DNA of 64,000 nt from Hoplostethus atlanticus (Eukaryota > Chordata > Actinopteri > Trachichthyiformes > Trachichthyidae), in NCBI GenBank assembly GCA_034670405.1, contig JAXDDX010000172.1:62001-126000 (forward strand), written 5' to 3'. Shown one piece after another: positions 10,805 through 20,819 of the stretch; the first letter of the stretch is position 1; the number at the start of each line of letters is the position of its first letter. The notes below the pieces were generated by a model that did no database searches, was not told the origin of the DNA, and saw nothing but the letters and a program-made list of their open reading frames with translations. Both the position numbers and the translations under genes were made by a program.

Positions 10805-11529
10805 GCAGGTCGTGGGTTTTGAAGAGTTAGCTTGGTGAGAGAGTCTAAGGAAACTAAATCAAACTGTGAGAAAAGACATTCAGCCCAGGAAACACCAAGT
10901 GGACTTTTCAGGGGTGAGACGGCACCGCCAGTAGAGAGTGTACTGGTGATCTCATCTCTAATCAGCGCGATTTTCTGACTAAAAAAGGACATGAAATAAT
11001 TCAGAGAAAACAGAGAGCTATCAGAGGGGGAGGGATTCCGTGTTAGCTTAGCAACAGTGTCGAATAGAAACTTTGGGTTGTTTTTATTTGCACTGATTAA
11101 CCTAGAGAAGTGTGCAGTTTTGGCTGACGAGAGTGCACATTTATAATTTAGCAAGCTATCATTCCAGGCAAGCCGGAAGACTTCGAGTTTGGTCAATCGC
11201 CATTTACGTTCTAGTTTTCTACAGGCTTGTTTAAGTGCACGAGTGTCGTGGGTAAACCACGGTGCAAACTTCCTAGCGTGGTGTTTTCTAGTAACTAACG
11301 GGGCGATTGAGTCAAGCGCGTTGGTAAGGCTAGCGTTTAGTTCGTTGGCAAAATTGTCGAGTGAGCCAACATGACCAGAGAGTGGTGCGAGAAAGCTGGG
11401 CAGTTTTTCAGATAGTAACGAGGCCGTAGTGGCATTAATACGACGGCTAATATAAGTATCTTCACATTTTTGGCGTGGGAAGATCAATTCGATTTCAAAT
11501 TTAATGAGATAAGTAATCAGATAGGGCAA
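10753..11529 (-). pseudogene. L2-type LINE linker between endonuclease and RT
   Basis: The frame holds KFAPWFTHDTRALKQACRKLER and EVFRLAWNDSLLNYKCALSSAKTA, a typical region of fish L2 ORF2 between endonuclease and RT. It runs out of frame near 10800, where the RT continues in another frame. The beginning of the frame near 11529 is only where the truncated copy starts. Confidence 0.7.
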
Positions 11530-11999
11530 AACATTTTCACAAGGTTTGCAGGTTCTAAATCAAAAGACAACAGATTTCTGAACAGTTATACCGCCATTAT
11601 GTCCATATACCACATTATTACCATATAAGGCAATTTTTTTCATTTTGGCGGGGGTTTTCGCGCATCTTGGGTTGCTTAGCAATATTTATTGTTTTTCTTC
11701 AATAATTCTCTTTGTTCATGGTGTAAAATCCCAATCCGAAACACAGAGCATTGCGTCATTAAATGTAGTCATTAAATGTGATAGTATGCCTAACTTTTAT
11801 ATCAACAAAAGGCTAGTTCATTGGTTAAATGCAGCTGTTCTATTTTCATTATGTTCGATGGAAAGAGTAATATTCTTGTAGAAAGACTCCCCAAATTAAG
11901 CTTTTGCCCGCGAAGAGGTATGGTTTAAATGATTTTTAAAGAATATTTAAATAACTGCATGAAAAATAACTTTCAAATCAATTCTTAAGGCAATCACAG

Positions 12000-12165
12000 G
12001 GTGAAAGTGAAAGAGAGAATGAAAGTGAGAATGGGGATGCAGCTGTCCCTACTACCAGTGGGACAAGTGCCTCCACCTCTCGGCATCCAGCGGTAGATTT
12101 AACGGAGAGTCTGGAGACAGGTTCAGATGAGGGTTTGTACTTTGACAGTTGCATGCAATAACTCA
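12000..12165 (+). other. Exon-like open frame with splice acceptor, unknown
   Basis: After GGCAATCACAG, an acceptor-like site, a frame of about 54 codons runs to TAA at 12163. It is acidic then Ser/Thr rich: GESERENESENGDAAV, TTSGTSASTSRHP, VDLTESLETGSDEG. There is no ATG. Codon-like composition and the acceptor suggest a terminal or internal exon of a gene or transposon. I do not recognise the family. Its relation to the HECT fragment 4 kb downstream is unknown. Confidence 0.25.
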
Positions 12166-12315
12166 ACTGTTGATATATGATATATGTGAAGATGTAATGC
12201 TGTGTGCTGATGATTTAATATTCTCCATCAACATCAAGTTCACTTCATGTTTCATTAGGGACAGATGCATATAGAATATTTGACAAATATAGTCTGATGC
12301 TAACAGACTAGCATA

Positions 12316-12334
12316 AGTGTGTGTGTGTGTGTGT
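12316..12334. repeat. (GT)n microsatellite
   Basis: About nine uninterrupted GT units. Confidence 0.9.
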
Positions 12335-12788
12335 TAAATAATATGTCTATTGTGTCAACACGTGAGGCAAACCAGGACAAAGAAACCCAGATGTTCATCC
12401 TGAGTTTACACAATTCTTTGGTGGAAAGAGACCATAACATTGTCACTTTCTGCTCAAACTCCACAAAGCCATAATGTTTACTGAATTAATTACACATAGT
12501 GCACCTATAATTTGCAAAGTTCAAGCTACATATTTTCTAAAAATATTGTTAAAAGTATTACTGTATAATAACCTTGGAAGGAGGTTACTTTTTTGGCACA
12601 TACTGTTTGTCTGTTTGGTTGTCAGCAGGATTTCTTTAAAAGTTATAAACTACTGAGTGCGTTCTTATTTTAGAATGTGCTAGTTATGGGTGCATTGTGA
12701 TTTTTCATGTCACCCAATTGGTAGGTTTGATGAACCACATTTACTGAATTCCAATATAATGTTTTACAAGGTGATGCTGCCATTGGAG

Positions 12789-13690
12789 ATGGCGCGGCCG
12801 TGTCTAGACGCCGTCGTGGTAGCTCCGCAGAGATTGTGCGTTTTTTTAGTTTTTGTGTTTGTTTTTAATATCTTTTTTTGCTCAAACACATCGGCACTAA
12901 CATCATACGAACGCAGCACACTTTTGGACATAAACTTTTGCGCAAAACAAAGGTTTTTGTCCACTTTTCCCATCGACCCAGCGTGGCCGGCAGAGATATT
13001 ACGAGCGAGCCACAACAACAACAGTGGAGACGCATCTACGGGGAGACGAAGGAGGAAACATCGGGGAAAACGGAGCGGAATTCGGAACAGACTGAGAGTT
13101 CAAGCCCACCGTCCACCTCTGCCCAGAATCCTTCTTGCTAACATCCAGTCTCTGGAAAATAAGTTGGATGATGTTAGGGCGAGGATTAGATTCCAACGGG
13201 ACATGAGGGATTGTAACATCTTTTGTCTGACGGAAACATGGCTGACCCCGCTAGTGCCGGATCGAGTCATATGCCCAACCGAGTCCTTCTCTGTTTTCCG
13301 TGCGGATAGAACGGAAGAGTCTGGCAAATCTAAGGGTGGAGGGGTTTGCTTCATGACCAACAACAAGTGGTGCAACCCCAAGGACATTAAGACTCTTTCT
13401 CGTTCCTGCTCGTCGAACCTGGAACATCTGACGATCTCATGCCGTCCATTCTACCTTCCCCGGGAGTTCAGCTCGGTCATCACCACAGCCGTCTACATAC
13501 CACCACAAGCGGACACCGACGTAGCACTATCGGACCTACATGATGTGTTATGTCGGCATCAGAACAAGCATCCTGACGCGGCTATGGTGGTGGCTGGGGA
13601 CTTTAATAGGGCGAACCTAAAAAAAGTCATGCCGAACTTTCATCAGCACATTACGTGTGCTACCAGAGGGGAAAGAACGTTGGACCACCG
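12789..13690 (+). pseudogene. LINE copy 1 endonuclease (N-terminal ORF part)
   Basis: The protein starts MARPCLDAVVVAPQRLCVF and shows endonuclease motifs: LLANIQSLENKLDD (Asn), CLTETWLTP (catalytic Glu), YIPPQA and VVAGDFNRANLK (Asp/Asn), then ATRGERTLDH. The expected CYTPFKRGYKAVS-like continuation is found in another frame (13690 onward), so a loss of about ten bases at 13688 breaks the ORF. The final SDHATIF motif (13747, catalytic His) is in the downstream frame. The frame stays open upstream to an ATG at 12690, which is probably flanking sequence. Confidence 0.8.
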
Positions 13691-15745
13691 TTCAAGAGAG
13701 GCTACAAGGCTGTCTCTGTCCCTCCGTTCGGCAAATCAGACCATGCCACCATTTTCCTGCTACCGGAGTATAAACAAAGAATAGCACGGGAAGCGGTAGT
13801 GACGAGGAACGTAAAGCGGTGGTCTGACCAATCAGAGGCTGAGCTACAGGACGCTCTGCGTGACGTCGACTGGGACATGTTCCAATCCAGTTCCAGGGAC
13901 GTCAGCGAGTTTACGGAAGTAGTAACGAGCTTCATAGCAACGCTAGTGGACACCATCGTCCCCACGGTAAAAGTTAGGTCCTTTCCTAACCAAAAACCGC
14001 AGGTTGATAGATCCATCCACGACGCTTTGAACGCCCGCACTGCTGCCTATAACTCCGGTCTTGTATCCGGCAACATGGACGAGCACAAGGCAGCGTCCTA
14101 TGGACTGAGAAGGGCGGTGAAGGAGGCCAAGAGGAGGTATAGGGACAGACTGGAGTCGCAGATGGAGCAGCGCGAAACCAGACGCCTATGGCAGGGGCTA
14201 CGGACTATAACGGACTACCAGGGCAGACCCCCCGCAATTGTGAGTGCCGACGCATCCCTAGCGGAGGACCTGAACTCATTTTATGCACGGTTTGAGGCTA
14301 GCAACAACAGCGCTAGCTCGCCGGCTAACAACATCACCGTTAGCGCAGCCGGAGTGAGTTCTACCGCTGGGGATGAACACACACTCTCTGTAACTGAGCA
14401 CAGTGTGAGGAGGGCTCTGACGAGGGTGAACACCAGGAAAGCTGCTGGTCCGGATGGCATATCTGGGCGAGTACTGAAGACCTGTGCTAATCAGCTAGCT
14501 CCAGTGTTCACCACTATATTCAACATCTCCCTGGCTGAGTCTGTGGTCCCCGCCTGCTTCAAGAGATCCACTATTGTCCCTGTGCCCAAGAATGCTTCTC
14601 CAGCATGCTTGAATGATTATCGACTGGTGGCCCTCACCTCGGTGGTCATGAAATGCTTCGAGAGACTGATAAAGGATTACATCTGCGCCTTCCTCCCTTG
14701 CTCCATGGACCCGCTGCAGTTTGCTTATCGTCCAAACAGATCCACGGATGATGCTGTCTCCCAGGTACTGCACACCACACTCTCTCATCTGGACAGCCGG
14801 AAGGGGGGCTATGTGAGACTGCTGTTCATTGATTATAGTTCAGCTTTCAATACCATAGTCCCCACCAGACTGGCTGGCAAGTTGATTGAGCTGGGACTGA
14901 ACACCCCCCTGTGTGCCTGGATCCTGGACTTCCTGACCGCCAGGCCCCAGGTGGTCAGGGTGGGTAGACACACCTCCAACCCCCTCACCCTGAACACAGG
15001 ATCCCCCCAGGGTTGCGTCCTCAGCCCCCTACTGTACTCCCTGTACACACATGACTGTGTGGCCAGGTTCAGCTCCAACTCCATCATTAAGTTTGCGGAT
15101 GACACAGTGGTGGTGGGCCTGATCTCCAACAACGACGAGAAGGCCTACCTGGAGGAAGTTGCTGATCTGTCACTCTGGTGCCAGGACAACAGCTTCCTCT
15201 TGAATGTCACCAAAACTAAGGAGCTGATTGTGGACTTTAGGAGGACACAACAACAGAGGACGTACTCACCACTGGGGATTAATGGGACTACTGTGGAGAG
15301 GGTGAGCAGGTATACATACCTGGGAGTCCACATCACAGAAGATCTGACATGGACAACACACACAGACACTCTGGTGAGAAAGGCGAGGCAGCGCCTTTAC
15401 CACCTCAGGCAACTGAGGAAATTTAAAGTCTCCCGGAGGATCCTTCAGTCCTTCTACTCTGGAGCTGTAGAGAGCATCCTGACAGGAAGCATCACTGCCT
15501 GGTTTGGCAACAGCTCCGCTCAGGACAGGAAGGCTCTGCAGAGAGTAGTGCGTTCTGAACGCACTATTGGAACTACACTCCCCACCCTGCAGGACTTATA
15601 CACCAGGAGGTGCAGAACCAGAGCCTGCAGGATCATGAAGGATCCTCACCACCCCAACAACGGACGGTTTCAGCTGCTGCGGTCAGGCAAGCGCCTCCGT
15701 AGTCACGCTGCCAAAACAGAGAGACTGAGGCCATCAGGACTGTGA
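13691..15745 (+). pseudogene. LINE copy 1 reverse transcriptase
   Basis: This frame holds the end of the endonuclease (KSDHATIFLLP), a linker, then RT motifs: KAAGPDGISGRVLKTCA, STIVPVPKNASPACLNDYR, RSTDDAVSQVLH, LFIDYSSAFNTI (motif A Asp), NTGSPQGCVLSPLLYSLYTHD (motif B) and IKFADDTVVVG (motif C, FADD). The C-terminal part has the conserved RARQRLYHLRQLRKFKVS region. Relative to copy 2 it loses an Ala codon near 15557 (VRSERT against VRSAERT) and is truncated after KTERLRP by a ~19-bp deletion. Frame-linked activity with the endonuclease is lost. Confidence 0.85.
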
Positions 15746-16274
15746 ACTCTGACCTCACCAGGGCCCCCACCAAGACCCACACACTGCCCCTCTTATGCAC
15801 ACACACACACTCACACACTTAGGTAAAGACTACACATAATTTATATTATATTACATACATACAATTTCCCCTTTTTTTTTTACTATATTCTTATTTCCAA
15901 GTGCTCTTACTGTAAATATTGTGTTGTTTTTTTGTATAGAGCTCTTACTGTGACATTGTAAATATTGTGTTGGTTTTTTTTATTGTAAATAGTGTGAACC
16001 TGTTATTTTGCCCTTTGCACATTCCTGCTGAGCATTGCCACTTTTGCATTTCACTGCACACTTCGTGTGTGTATGTGACAAATAAACGTCTTGAATCTTG
16101 AAGGGGTCAATAGGCATGTACTGTCCATAGTAATGGGAAACCTTCAAAATGGCTTCCTTCTAGATGAAGACACAGATATTCGAATATTTTGACTGACAGC
16201 CTTGCAGTTGATGTGAAGTTATTTTGTTACGCTCTTCTATTTTTGACTATTCAAAATCAATTGTTTCTTCCTAG

Positions 16275-16598
16275 AAATGAAGACATTACTGTTTGCGGGT
16301 GAGCAGGACCATCTCATTCCCTCATCATCAAAGTCGCCTTTGGAGAGTGACTTTTTTGTGGTGGCTGGGAGAATTATTGGACATTGCTTTTTAAATGGTG
16401 GCCCACATCTGGTTGGTCTGAGCCCTGCAAACCTGGAGATGGTATGGAGATGGAGAAATTATTGATTGTGCCCTACCACAATCATCAACTTGCTTTCTAA
16501 CTCTGAAGCTGTCTAAAAATACATTAAACTATGAAGACTTTCATCGAGACCTGATGGCAAGCATATCCTCCTCCTACTCTGGCTTTTGTCAGATTTGA
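16275..16598 (+). pseudogene. HECT E3 ubiquitin-ligase domain fragment (G2E3-like)
   Basis: After TTTCTTCCTAG (acceptor-like) the frame reads FFVVAGRIIGHCFLNGGPHLVGLSPA, a good match to the conserved HECT N-lobe segment of fish G2E3-like ligases, and stops at 16463. One frame over, 16464-16598 reads CALPQSSTCFLTLKLSKN, then YEDFHRDLMASISSS, then YSGF and a stop. This matches the C-lobe, where STCF holds the thioester cysteine. About 150 residues of the HECT domain between the two parts are missing. HECT ligases accept ubiquitin on that cysteine, but this copy cannot fold as one. It lies just after LINE copy 1 and tail to tail with the DDE gene. Confidence 0.6.
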
Positions 16599-17926
16599 GC
16601 ACAGACATTGACACCCAAGGAGTAATTATGATGCATTCCAATCAGAGTCTAAGGACTGCAGATATTGTCAGTAAAGTTTACTTGTTCACTTCATCTAAAT
16701 TGCAAACTGTTACTACTTACTTTGTTTAAGACAGACACCTGTTATCCCAGAAAACCCAATATTTGATGTTCATTGTTTTGCTCCAGCGCATTCTTTAAAA
16801 ATTGTTTCCGAAAAATTATAATACTTAGTCACCAGTGAAATTGTGATGCTGAACAAATGTGTGTGTGCCAGTGTGTGTCCCCGTGTCCTATTAAGGAAAC
16901 TGTTTGAGGGGAGTAAGAACAATTTTCAGGAGAAATGGGTTGCAGGAACAGAAAGATCTGCAAAGTGGGACCCACTTTGCGGCTGCTATGCAGCCAAAAG
17001 TCCACTGTGCCCAATGTAAGAGCTGAACACATTGTGTCTTTGTTAAAAACAAAAAATAAAATTCTTTATCACGTTTTAGGGAGATTTACATTATTATCAA
17101 GATAGTAGCCTATTTGGGTTGACAAATTGAATGCATATAGGCTGCAACTTGAACTTAAATTTGTTAGTAGATCTCTACCTTTTAAACTTCTCCAAATATC
17201 TCAGTCAGTGTGTTAATCGTCTCTCTGTACACATTCAACACATTGGAAAAAGGGCCTTGTGGATTCTGGCAGTCTTTGCAATTCCACTTCATTCAAAGGC
17301 CGTTGAAGCTGAACCTCTGGCACTGTCACTCCTTCAGGGTGGTGACCATGTGGACCTTCCCAGTCAATGCCGTACTCCATGTCAACCTAACTGGGAGATT
17401 TACCATTAAAATTAGATGAGCATGTCTTTTTAAACATGTCCCATTAACTCTATGTACTGCAGTCAATTGAGGGTCATGTTGGTGAGAAAGCAGGATAACC
17501 AGATAGTGGCCTGAGGGCCACATACTTTCATGCATGCCCTGTTCAGGTAGATCTCTTTAAAACAATCAGCATTAAACCCTTAATTGTACCATGTGTGCAA
17601 GAGTAATGCTGGAACAAAAACTTGCAGGACAAGTGGAACTTAAGGACTGATTCGATAACCACTCCTGTAAAAAAACCTTTTATTTATCATTGTGCTCTGC
17701 ACTTTATCACAGGAGATAAATCCCATACTCATCTGTGTTTTATATGGCACAGTATGTTGGACCTCCTTAGCAATAACAATAGAATTACACATCATCTTCA
17801 TAAGGGCCTTAATCCCAAACTTTATCAATACATCATATCTCTCCTTAATGTTTTTGCTACATACAAATTCATTCAACATGGAATGAATTACAAAGGACTT
17901 GTTTTAAAACTTAGATTACAGCCCTT
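16599..17926. other. Spacer between HECT fragment and DDE gene
   Basis: AT-rich. Several open frames of 60-100 codons occur on both strands but none has a recognisable motif. Confidence 0.45.
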
Positions 17927-18284
17927 TTAGTCAGGTCTGATGTTCCTATATACAAATATGGTTTTGTCTTGTGACACAAACCTTGAACTCAAACCTTGAG
18001 ATTTGTTTCTAGTACAAACCTGGGGGGCATCTTGACCTTCACGCTGGTTTTGAGACCATAGCTGGTGTGGTGACCGATTCCCCTCTGTGCGCAGGCGATG
18101 GTGGTTCCAGCCCTCCTTGAACAACTGCAGATGCCTATTGATTTGAGGAAGAAAGGTCCAGTGCAGTGCATACAGTTGGATCTCATTGTCTGGGTTGAGT
18201 AGGCCCTCTGTCTCCAGGTTGCAGAAAGTTGTGTAAAACAGATCCAACACTCCCCCAAAGACATCTCTCCACAATCTCTCTATC
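17927..18284 (-). CDS. DDE gene exon 5 (catalytic Glu, C-terminus)
   Basis: Acceptor TCAATCCAG. Reads RIERLWRDVFGGVLDLFYTT and later YALHWTFLPQINRHLQLFKE and GWNHHRLRTEGNRSPHQLW, then a short tail and stop at 17927-17929. RIERLW carries the Glu of the DDE triad. Intron 4 is only 125 bp. After SPHQLW a different frame (SYGLKTSVKVKMPPRFV) also looks protein-like, so the last 40 residues are uncertain. Confidence 0.72.
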
Positions 18285-18409
18285 CTGGATTGAGAGAAAA
18301 AAACGCATGAACAAGAAAAATACAAAATCAGGAGGGAGGAACTAGTTGGAGGAACACATTTCATTAAAAGAGCATGAGAACATGCAACAATTTTACAAAA
18401 TGAGAATAC

Positions 18410-18652
18410 CTCTGGTTGTGTGTGCTTCTTCCAGTGAGATGAGAATTCCTATTTGGGCCTCTGGTGGACACCATGAAGTGTGCCACTTGGACATTCTCTC
18501 CTCCTTTATCAGAGCATGATGGCACTCCATATGCATTGACTGCTTCAAGGAAGCTGCTGAGCACTGTTGAGGCACGATTGTTGGTGGCAGCATGTAGGTA
18601 AACAATAAGACGGCTAAAGCCATCAATGCCCCCATGAACCACAATTCGCCAT
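18410..18652 (-). CDS. DDE gene exon 4 (second catalytic Asp)
   Basis: Acceptor AAATTACAG, donor AG|GTATTC. Reads [60 protein letters not shown], then [26 protein letters not shown] holds the second Asp. Compared with related proteins, about two residues (usually RV before RSD or GD) are missing between GVPS and SD, without a frame change. Intron 3 is 377 bp. Confidence 0.75.
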
Positions 18653-19029
18653 CTGTAATTTAAGAAAATTTGTGTTTTTCCATAAATCTTGTTTATGCAG
18701 CGCAGCACATATAAGGGCACTGGGGTTCTTGGAGAGAGAGACCCTTGCAATAGTAAATAAGTGTAATTTGGAGTGTAATAACTATTTCTAATCGTGTAGT
18801 GGCAAACAGTGAGCCTGCCTTTACAGGGAATTCAAGTATCAAATTTATAGGAAGCCAATACGAACCAAATATACAGTATATAATACAGAATGTTTCCAAT
18901 ACCTTGTATGCTCATTGGACAACTACTACATCTTCTGCAGATCAGTGGAAAAGTACTTCCACATGAAAGAAAAAAAAATATTATTTTGTATTGTTTTATG
19001 ATGCATTATTAACAACAGGTCAGTCTGAC

Positions 19030-19177
19030 CTTATAAGTTTATGGTTGCCATCTATATGCCACAAACTGTTAGGAGCGGGAACAGAATATCTTCTGCGTCT
19101 CAATGTGTGGAGTTGGAGAGTGCGCATAACAACTCCCTCTTGGTCAACACGGTGCATAGCTTCTTGCACTCGGCTTC
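19030..19177 (-). CDS. DDE gene exon 3 (first catalytic Asp)
   Basis: Acceptor TTTTTCAAG, donor AG|GTCAGA (the weakest of the four). Reads SRVQEAMHRVDQEGVV, then RRRRYSVPAPNSLWHIDGNH and KLIR. WHIDGNH carries the first Asp of the triad. Intron 2 is 254 bp. Confidence 0.72.
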
Positions 19178-19431
19178 CTTGAAAAACAGAAGGTGAAACA
19201 GATATTACAGAGTTAAAACCTTGTTTCACACAAATGTCAGAATCACTTGTAATGGACAGGTAATCCAGTGGTTACAATTATAAACACTGGATTATATTTA
19301 TGATTTATCAATTTGATTGTCCACATTGCACAAACTGAAATGCTACACAAATAGGAAAGGTCTAACCTATTTTTAAAGTTTTTTGTCACATACAGCCATG
19401 GCTGTAGATTAGATTAACCTACTTCACTTAC

Positions 19432-19565
19432 TTTGGATCCGTATGCCTCGGGCATTCAGATGGCCCAACATCATTTTATACCCTGTATTGGGATGATGAC
19501 TGAGGATGTCCCGCACCATTGCATCCAACTCTTCATTCTCCATGTTGCTGAACAAGTCAGATACC
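19432..19565 (-). CDS. DDE gene exon 2
   Basis: Acceptor TTATTAAG, donor A|GTAAGT. Reads VSDLFSNMENEELDAMVRDI then LSHHPNTGYKMMLGHLNARG and IRIQ. It joins exon 1 as AG|G (Arg) and exon 3 as A|GA (Arg). Intron 1 is 789 bp. Confidence 0.7.
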
Positions 19566-20354
19566 CTTAATAACAAGATTTCAGCCAGTTGGTCAGTTGG
19601 AAACAGGTCTTTGGATCTATTTAACCAATACATTTGTTAGTTACACTACATTTTATCATTCAGCAAATGTCAATAGACCTACAACTAATTCACATGCTGA
19701 AAACTGTGGTTGATAGCACACTAACACCGGCCCTCCGTCTACCCGACGTCAAACTGATGAATGATTATATCGTATTTAGATTGGATTTATGTCACTCTTA
19801 CGTAGTTTTCTCATCGGCAGAACGTCGGACCTCTGGATCCATTTCTGATGTTATTTAGGACAAGGTGTGAGTTGTCCCGATGTAGCCTGCCTCCGTAGAA
19901 CTCAGATGGAATACCTACAACAGACCTATGTAAGCAAGATGCTCTTTCCGACGTTCAGCCGACTGAAGTCTTGGGTCTACAGCCTTAACTTACGTCCTAT
20001 CTGGGGAGTAGATTGGGCTAACCTGATATGACGGTGAAACGTTAGCGCATGTTCACTAATATTCCTCCTCTGAAAGCAAGACAAGATCTACAGCCTACGT
20101 CGGGCAAATGTATGTGTGCTATCAGGCTCCCCTATTACTACACTTCCAATGTTGTACAGCATATCGTCTGTATCTGTAGATACATTTTCAACAATCATAA
20201 CAATATAGCTAGCTACATTGGCTTACGTTTTGACGGCCCACAGATTTCAGTGTAACACCACTCGCAATAATTATAATTTCTTACAGACAAAAACATAAAA
20301 TCCTGTAACTTACCGCAACAGCAACCCACCCCGAGACCTCACATGCAAACTCAC

Positions 20355-20727
20355 CTCATGCCATACTCGCCATCCGGCGGTGAATTGTTCTTTCACCAAC
20401 CCCAAAAAGCCTTGCAATGTCACTGTCAGACAAACCCACGAGCAAAAAACTTTCCAGGGCTTCCACAGGCAGCATATGAGGAGGGCGACCAACTGTCCCA
20501 GCATTATCTGTGTGGTATACGGACATGTTCAGGCGATGAGCCACTTCCTCAAAATTGTTGAAAACAAAAGGGTCAACCTCTGTGTCCGTGTATGCCGCTA
20601 ATTGAAACACACTGTCAGTCAGAGCGTCCACACGAAAAAGTAAATAGTCCTGACTGACAGTATTATTTTCAGATAGATCAGCTAAACGCCTCAGTTCTCT
20701 AGCGATCTCCTGACTGGAGGTAGCCAT
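20355..20727 (-). CDS. DDE gene exon 1 (start, HTH, frameshifted end)
   Basis: Starts at ATG 20727 with MATSSQEIARELRRLADLS. The segment VEALESFLLVGLSDSDIARL leads into FGVGERTIHRRM, which looks like an HTH. Read straight, the frame stops at 20356-20358 one base before the donor AG|GTGAGT. One missing base near 20370 explains this: the family-like ending AEYGMR is present in the next frame. Confidence 0.7.
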
Positions 20728-20747
20728 TTCTGTAGTGAGCCTGGGGC

Positions 20748-20802
20748 ACGTTCAATCTGAAAACGGTGTGCACCGTTTTGCTACGGTTTCCTGGTTGAAC
20801 GA
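20748..20802. promoter_or_regulatory. Palindromic block just upstream of the DDE gene start
   Basis: Between 20760 and 20779 two perfect 9-nt inverted arms (AAAACGGTG and CACCGTTTT) face each other across TG. They are enclosed by GTTCAA (about 20750) and TTGAAC (about 20797), also inverted. It lies 20-75 bp upstream of the ATG on the gene's promoter side. It could be a transposase binding site, a terminal repeat of the element, or a core-promoter motif. Confidence 0.35.
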
Positions 20803-20819
20803 CATGTTCATAGGGGGGA

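Larger units (their letters stand above)
9115..11560 (-). mobile_element. L2-type LINE, 5'-truncated, copy 1
   Basis: Two overlapping - strand frames (11529-10753 and 10804-9296) make up the linker and reverse transcriptase of an L2-like LINE. No endonuclease domain is seen upstream of 11530, so the copy is 5' truncated. The 3' end lies in gypsy copy A near a GT-rich stretch at 9115-9140. The decayed copies at 29463-31510 and 62160-63805 belong to the same broad group. Confidence 0.75.
11561..12774. other. Spacer with one exon-like open frame
   Basis: Mostly AT-rich sequence. The only notable contents are the exon-like frame at 12000-12165 and a GT run at 12316-12334. Confidence 0.4.
12775..16105 (+). 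mobile_element. Jockey/CR1-type LINE, copy 1, nearly full length
   Basis: One long ORF region encodes an apurinic-type endonuclease and a reverse transcriptase. It is followed by a short 3' UTR ending in GTATGTGACAAATAAACG and a TTGAATCTTGAA tail. The 5' part starts near ATGGCGCGGCCGTGTC (12789). Copy 2 (22679-24966) is almost the same sequence from 13829 onward, so the family was recently active. Copy 1 has two lesions: a ~10-nt deletion near 13688 in the endonuclease, and a deletion near 15729 that removes the RRSFFPQA-like stretch and the normal C-terminus. The exact clade name is not assigned. Confidence 0.85.
17927..20727 (-). pseudogene. Five-exon DDE integrase-core gene (one frameshift)
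   Basis: Exons on the - strand: 20727-20355, 19565-19432, 19177-19030, 18652-18410 and 18284-17927. Every intron starts GT and ends AG, and all junction codons fit (AG|G, A|GA, AG|A, AG|G). The joined protein would be about 418 residues. Exon 1 carries SDSDIARLFGVGERTIHRRM, a helix-turn-helix-like segment. The core has WHIDGNHKLI (first Asp), [14 protein letters not shown] (second Asp) and RIERLWRDVFGG (Glu) with 34 residues between the second Asp and Glu. This matches the integrase-core family known from fungi and fish; an IS3EU-like transposon lineage is an alternative label. Faults: exon 1 reads ...RRMASMA-stop, and one extra base would give the expected AEYGMR; the GVPS-CSDKG join lacks about two residues. 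Confidence 0.75.

Noticed and set aside
13655..13690. ATG at 13655 as true start of the LINE RT protein
   Set aside because: The upstream endonuclease is in another frame because of a small deletion, so this ATG is only where the shifted frame opens.
14495..15369. Several 75-100 codon - strand frames, repeated at 23345-24505
   Set aside because: They are antisense shadows of the LINE reverse transcriptase in both copies.
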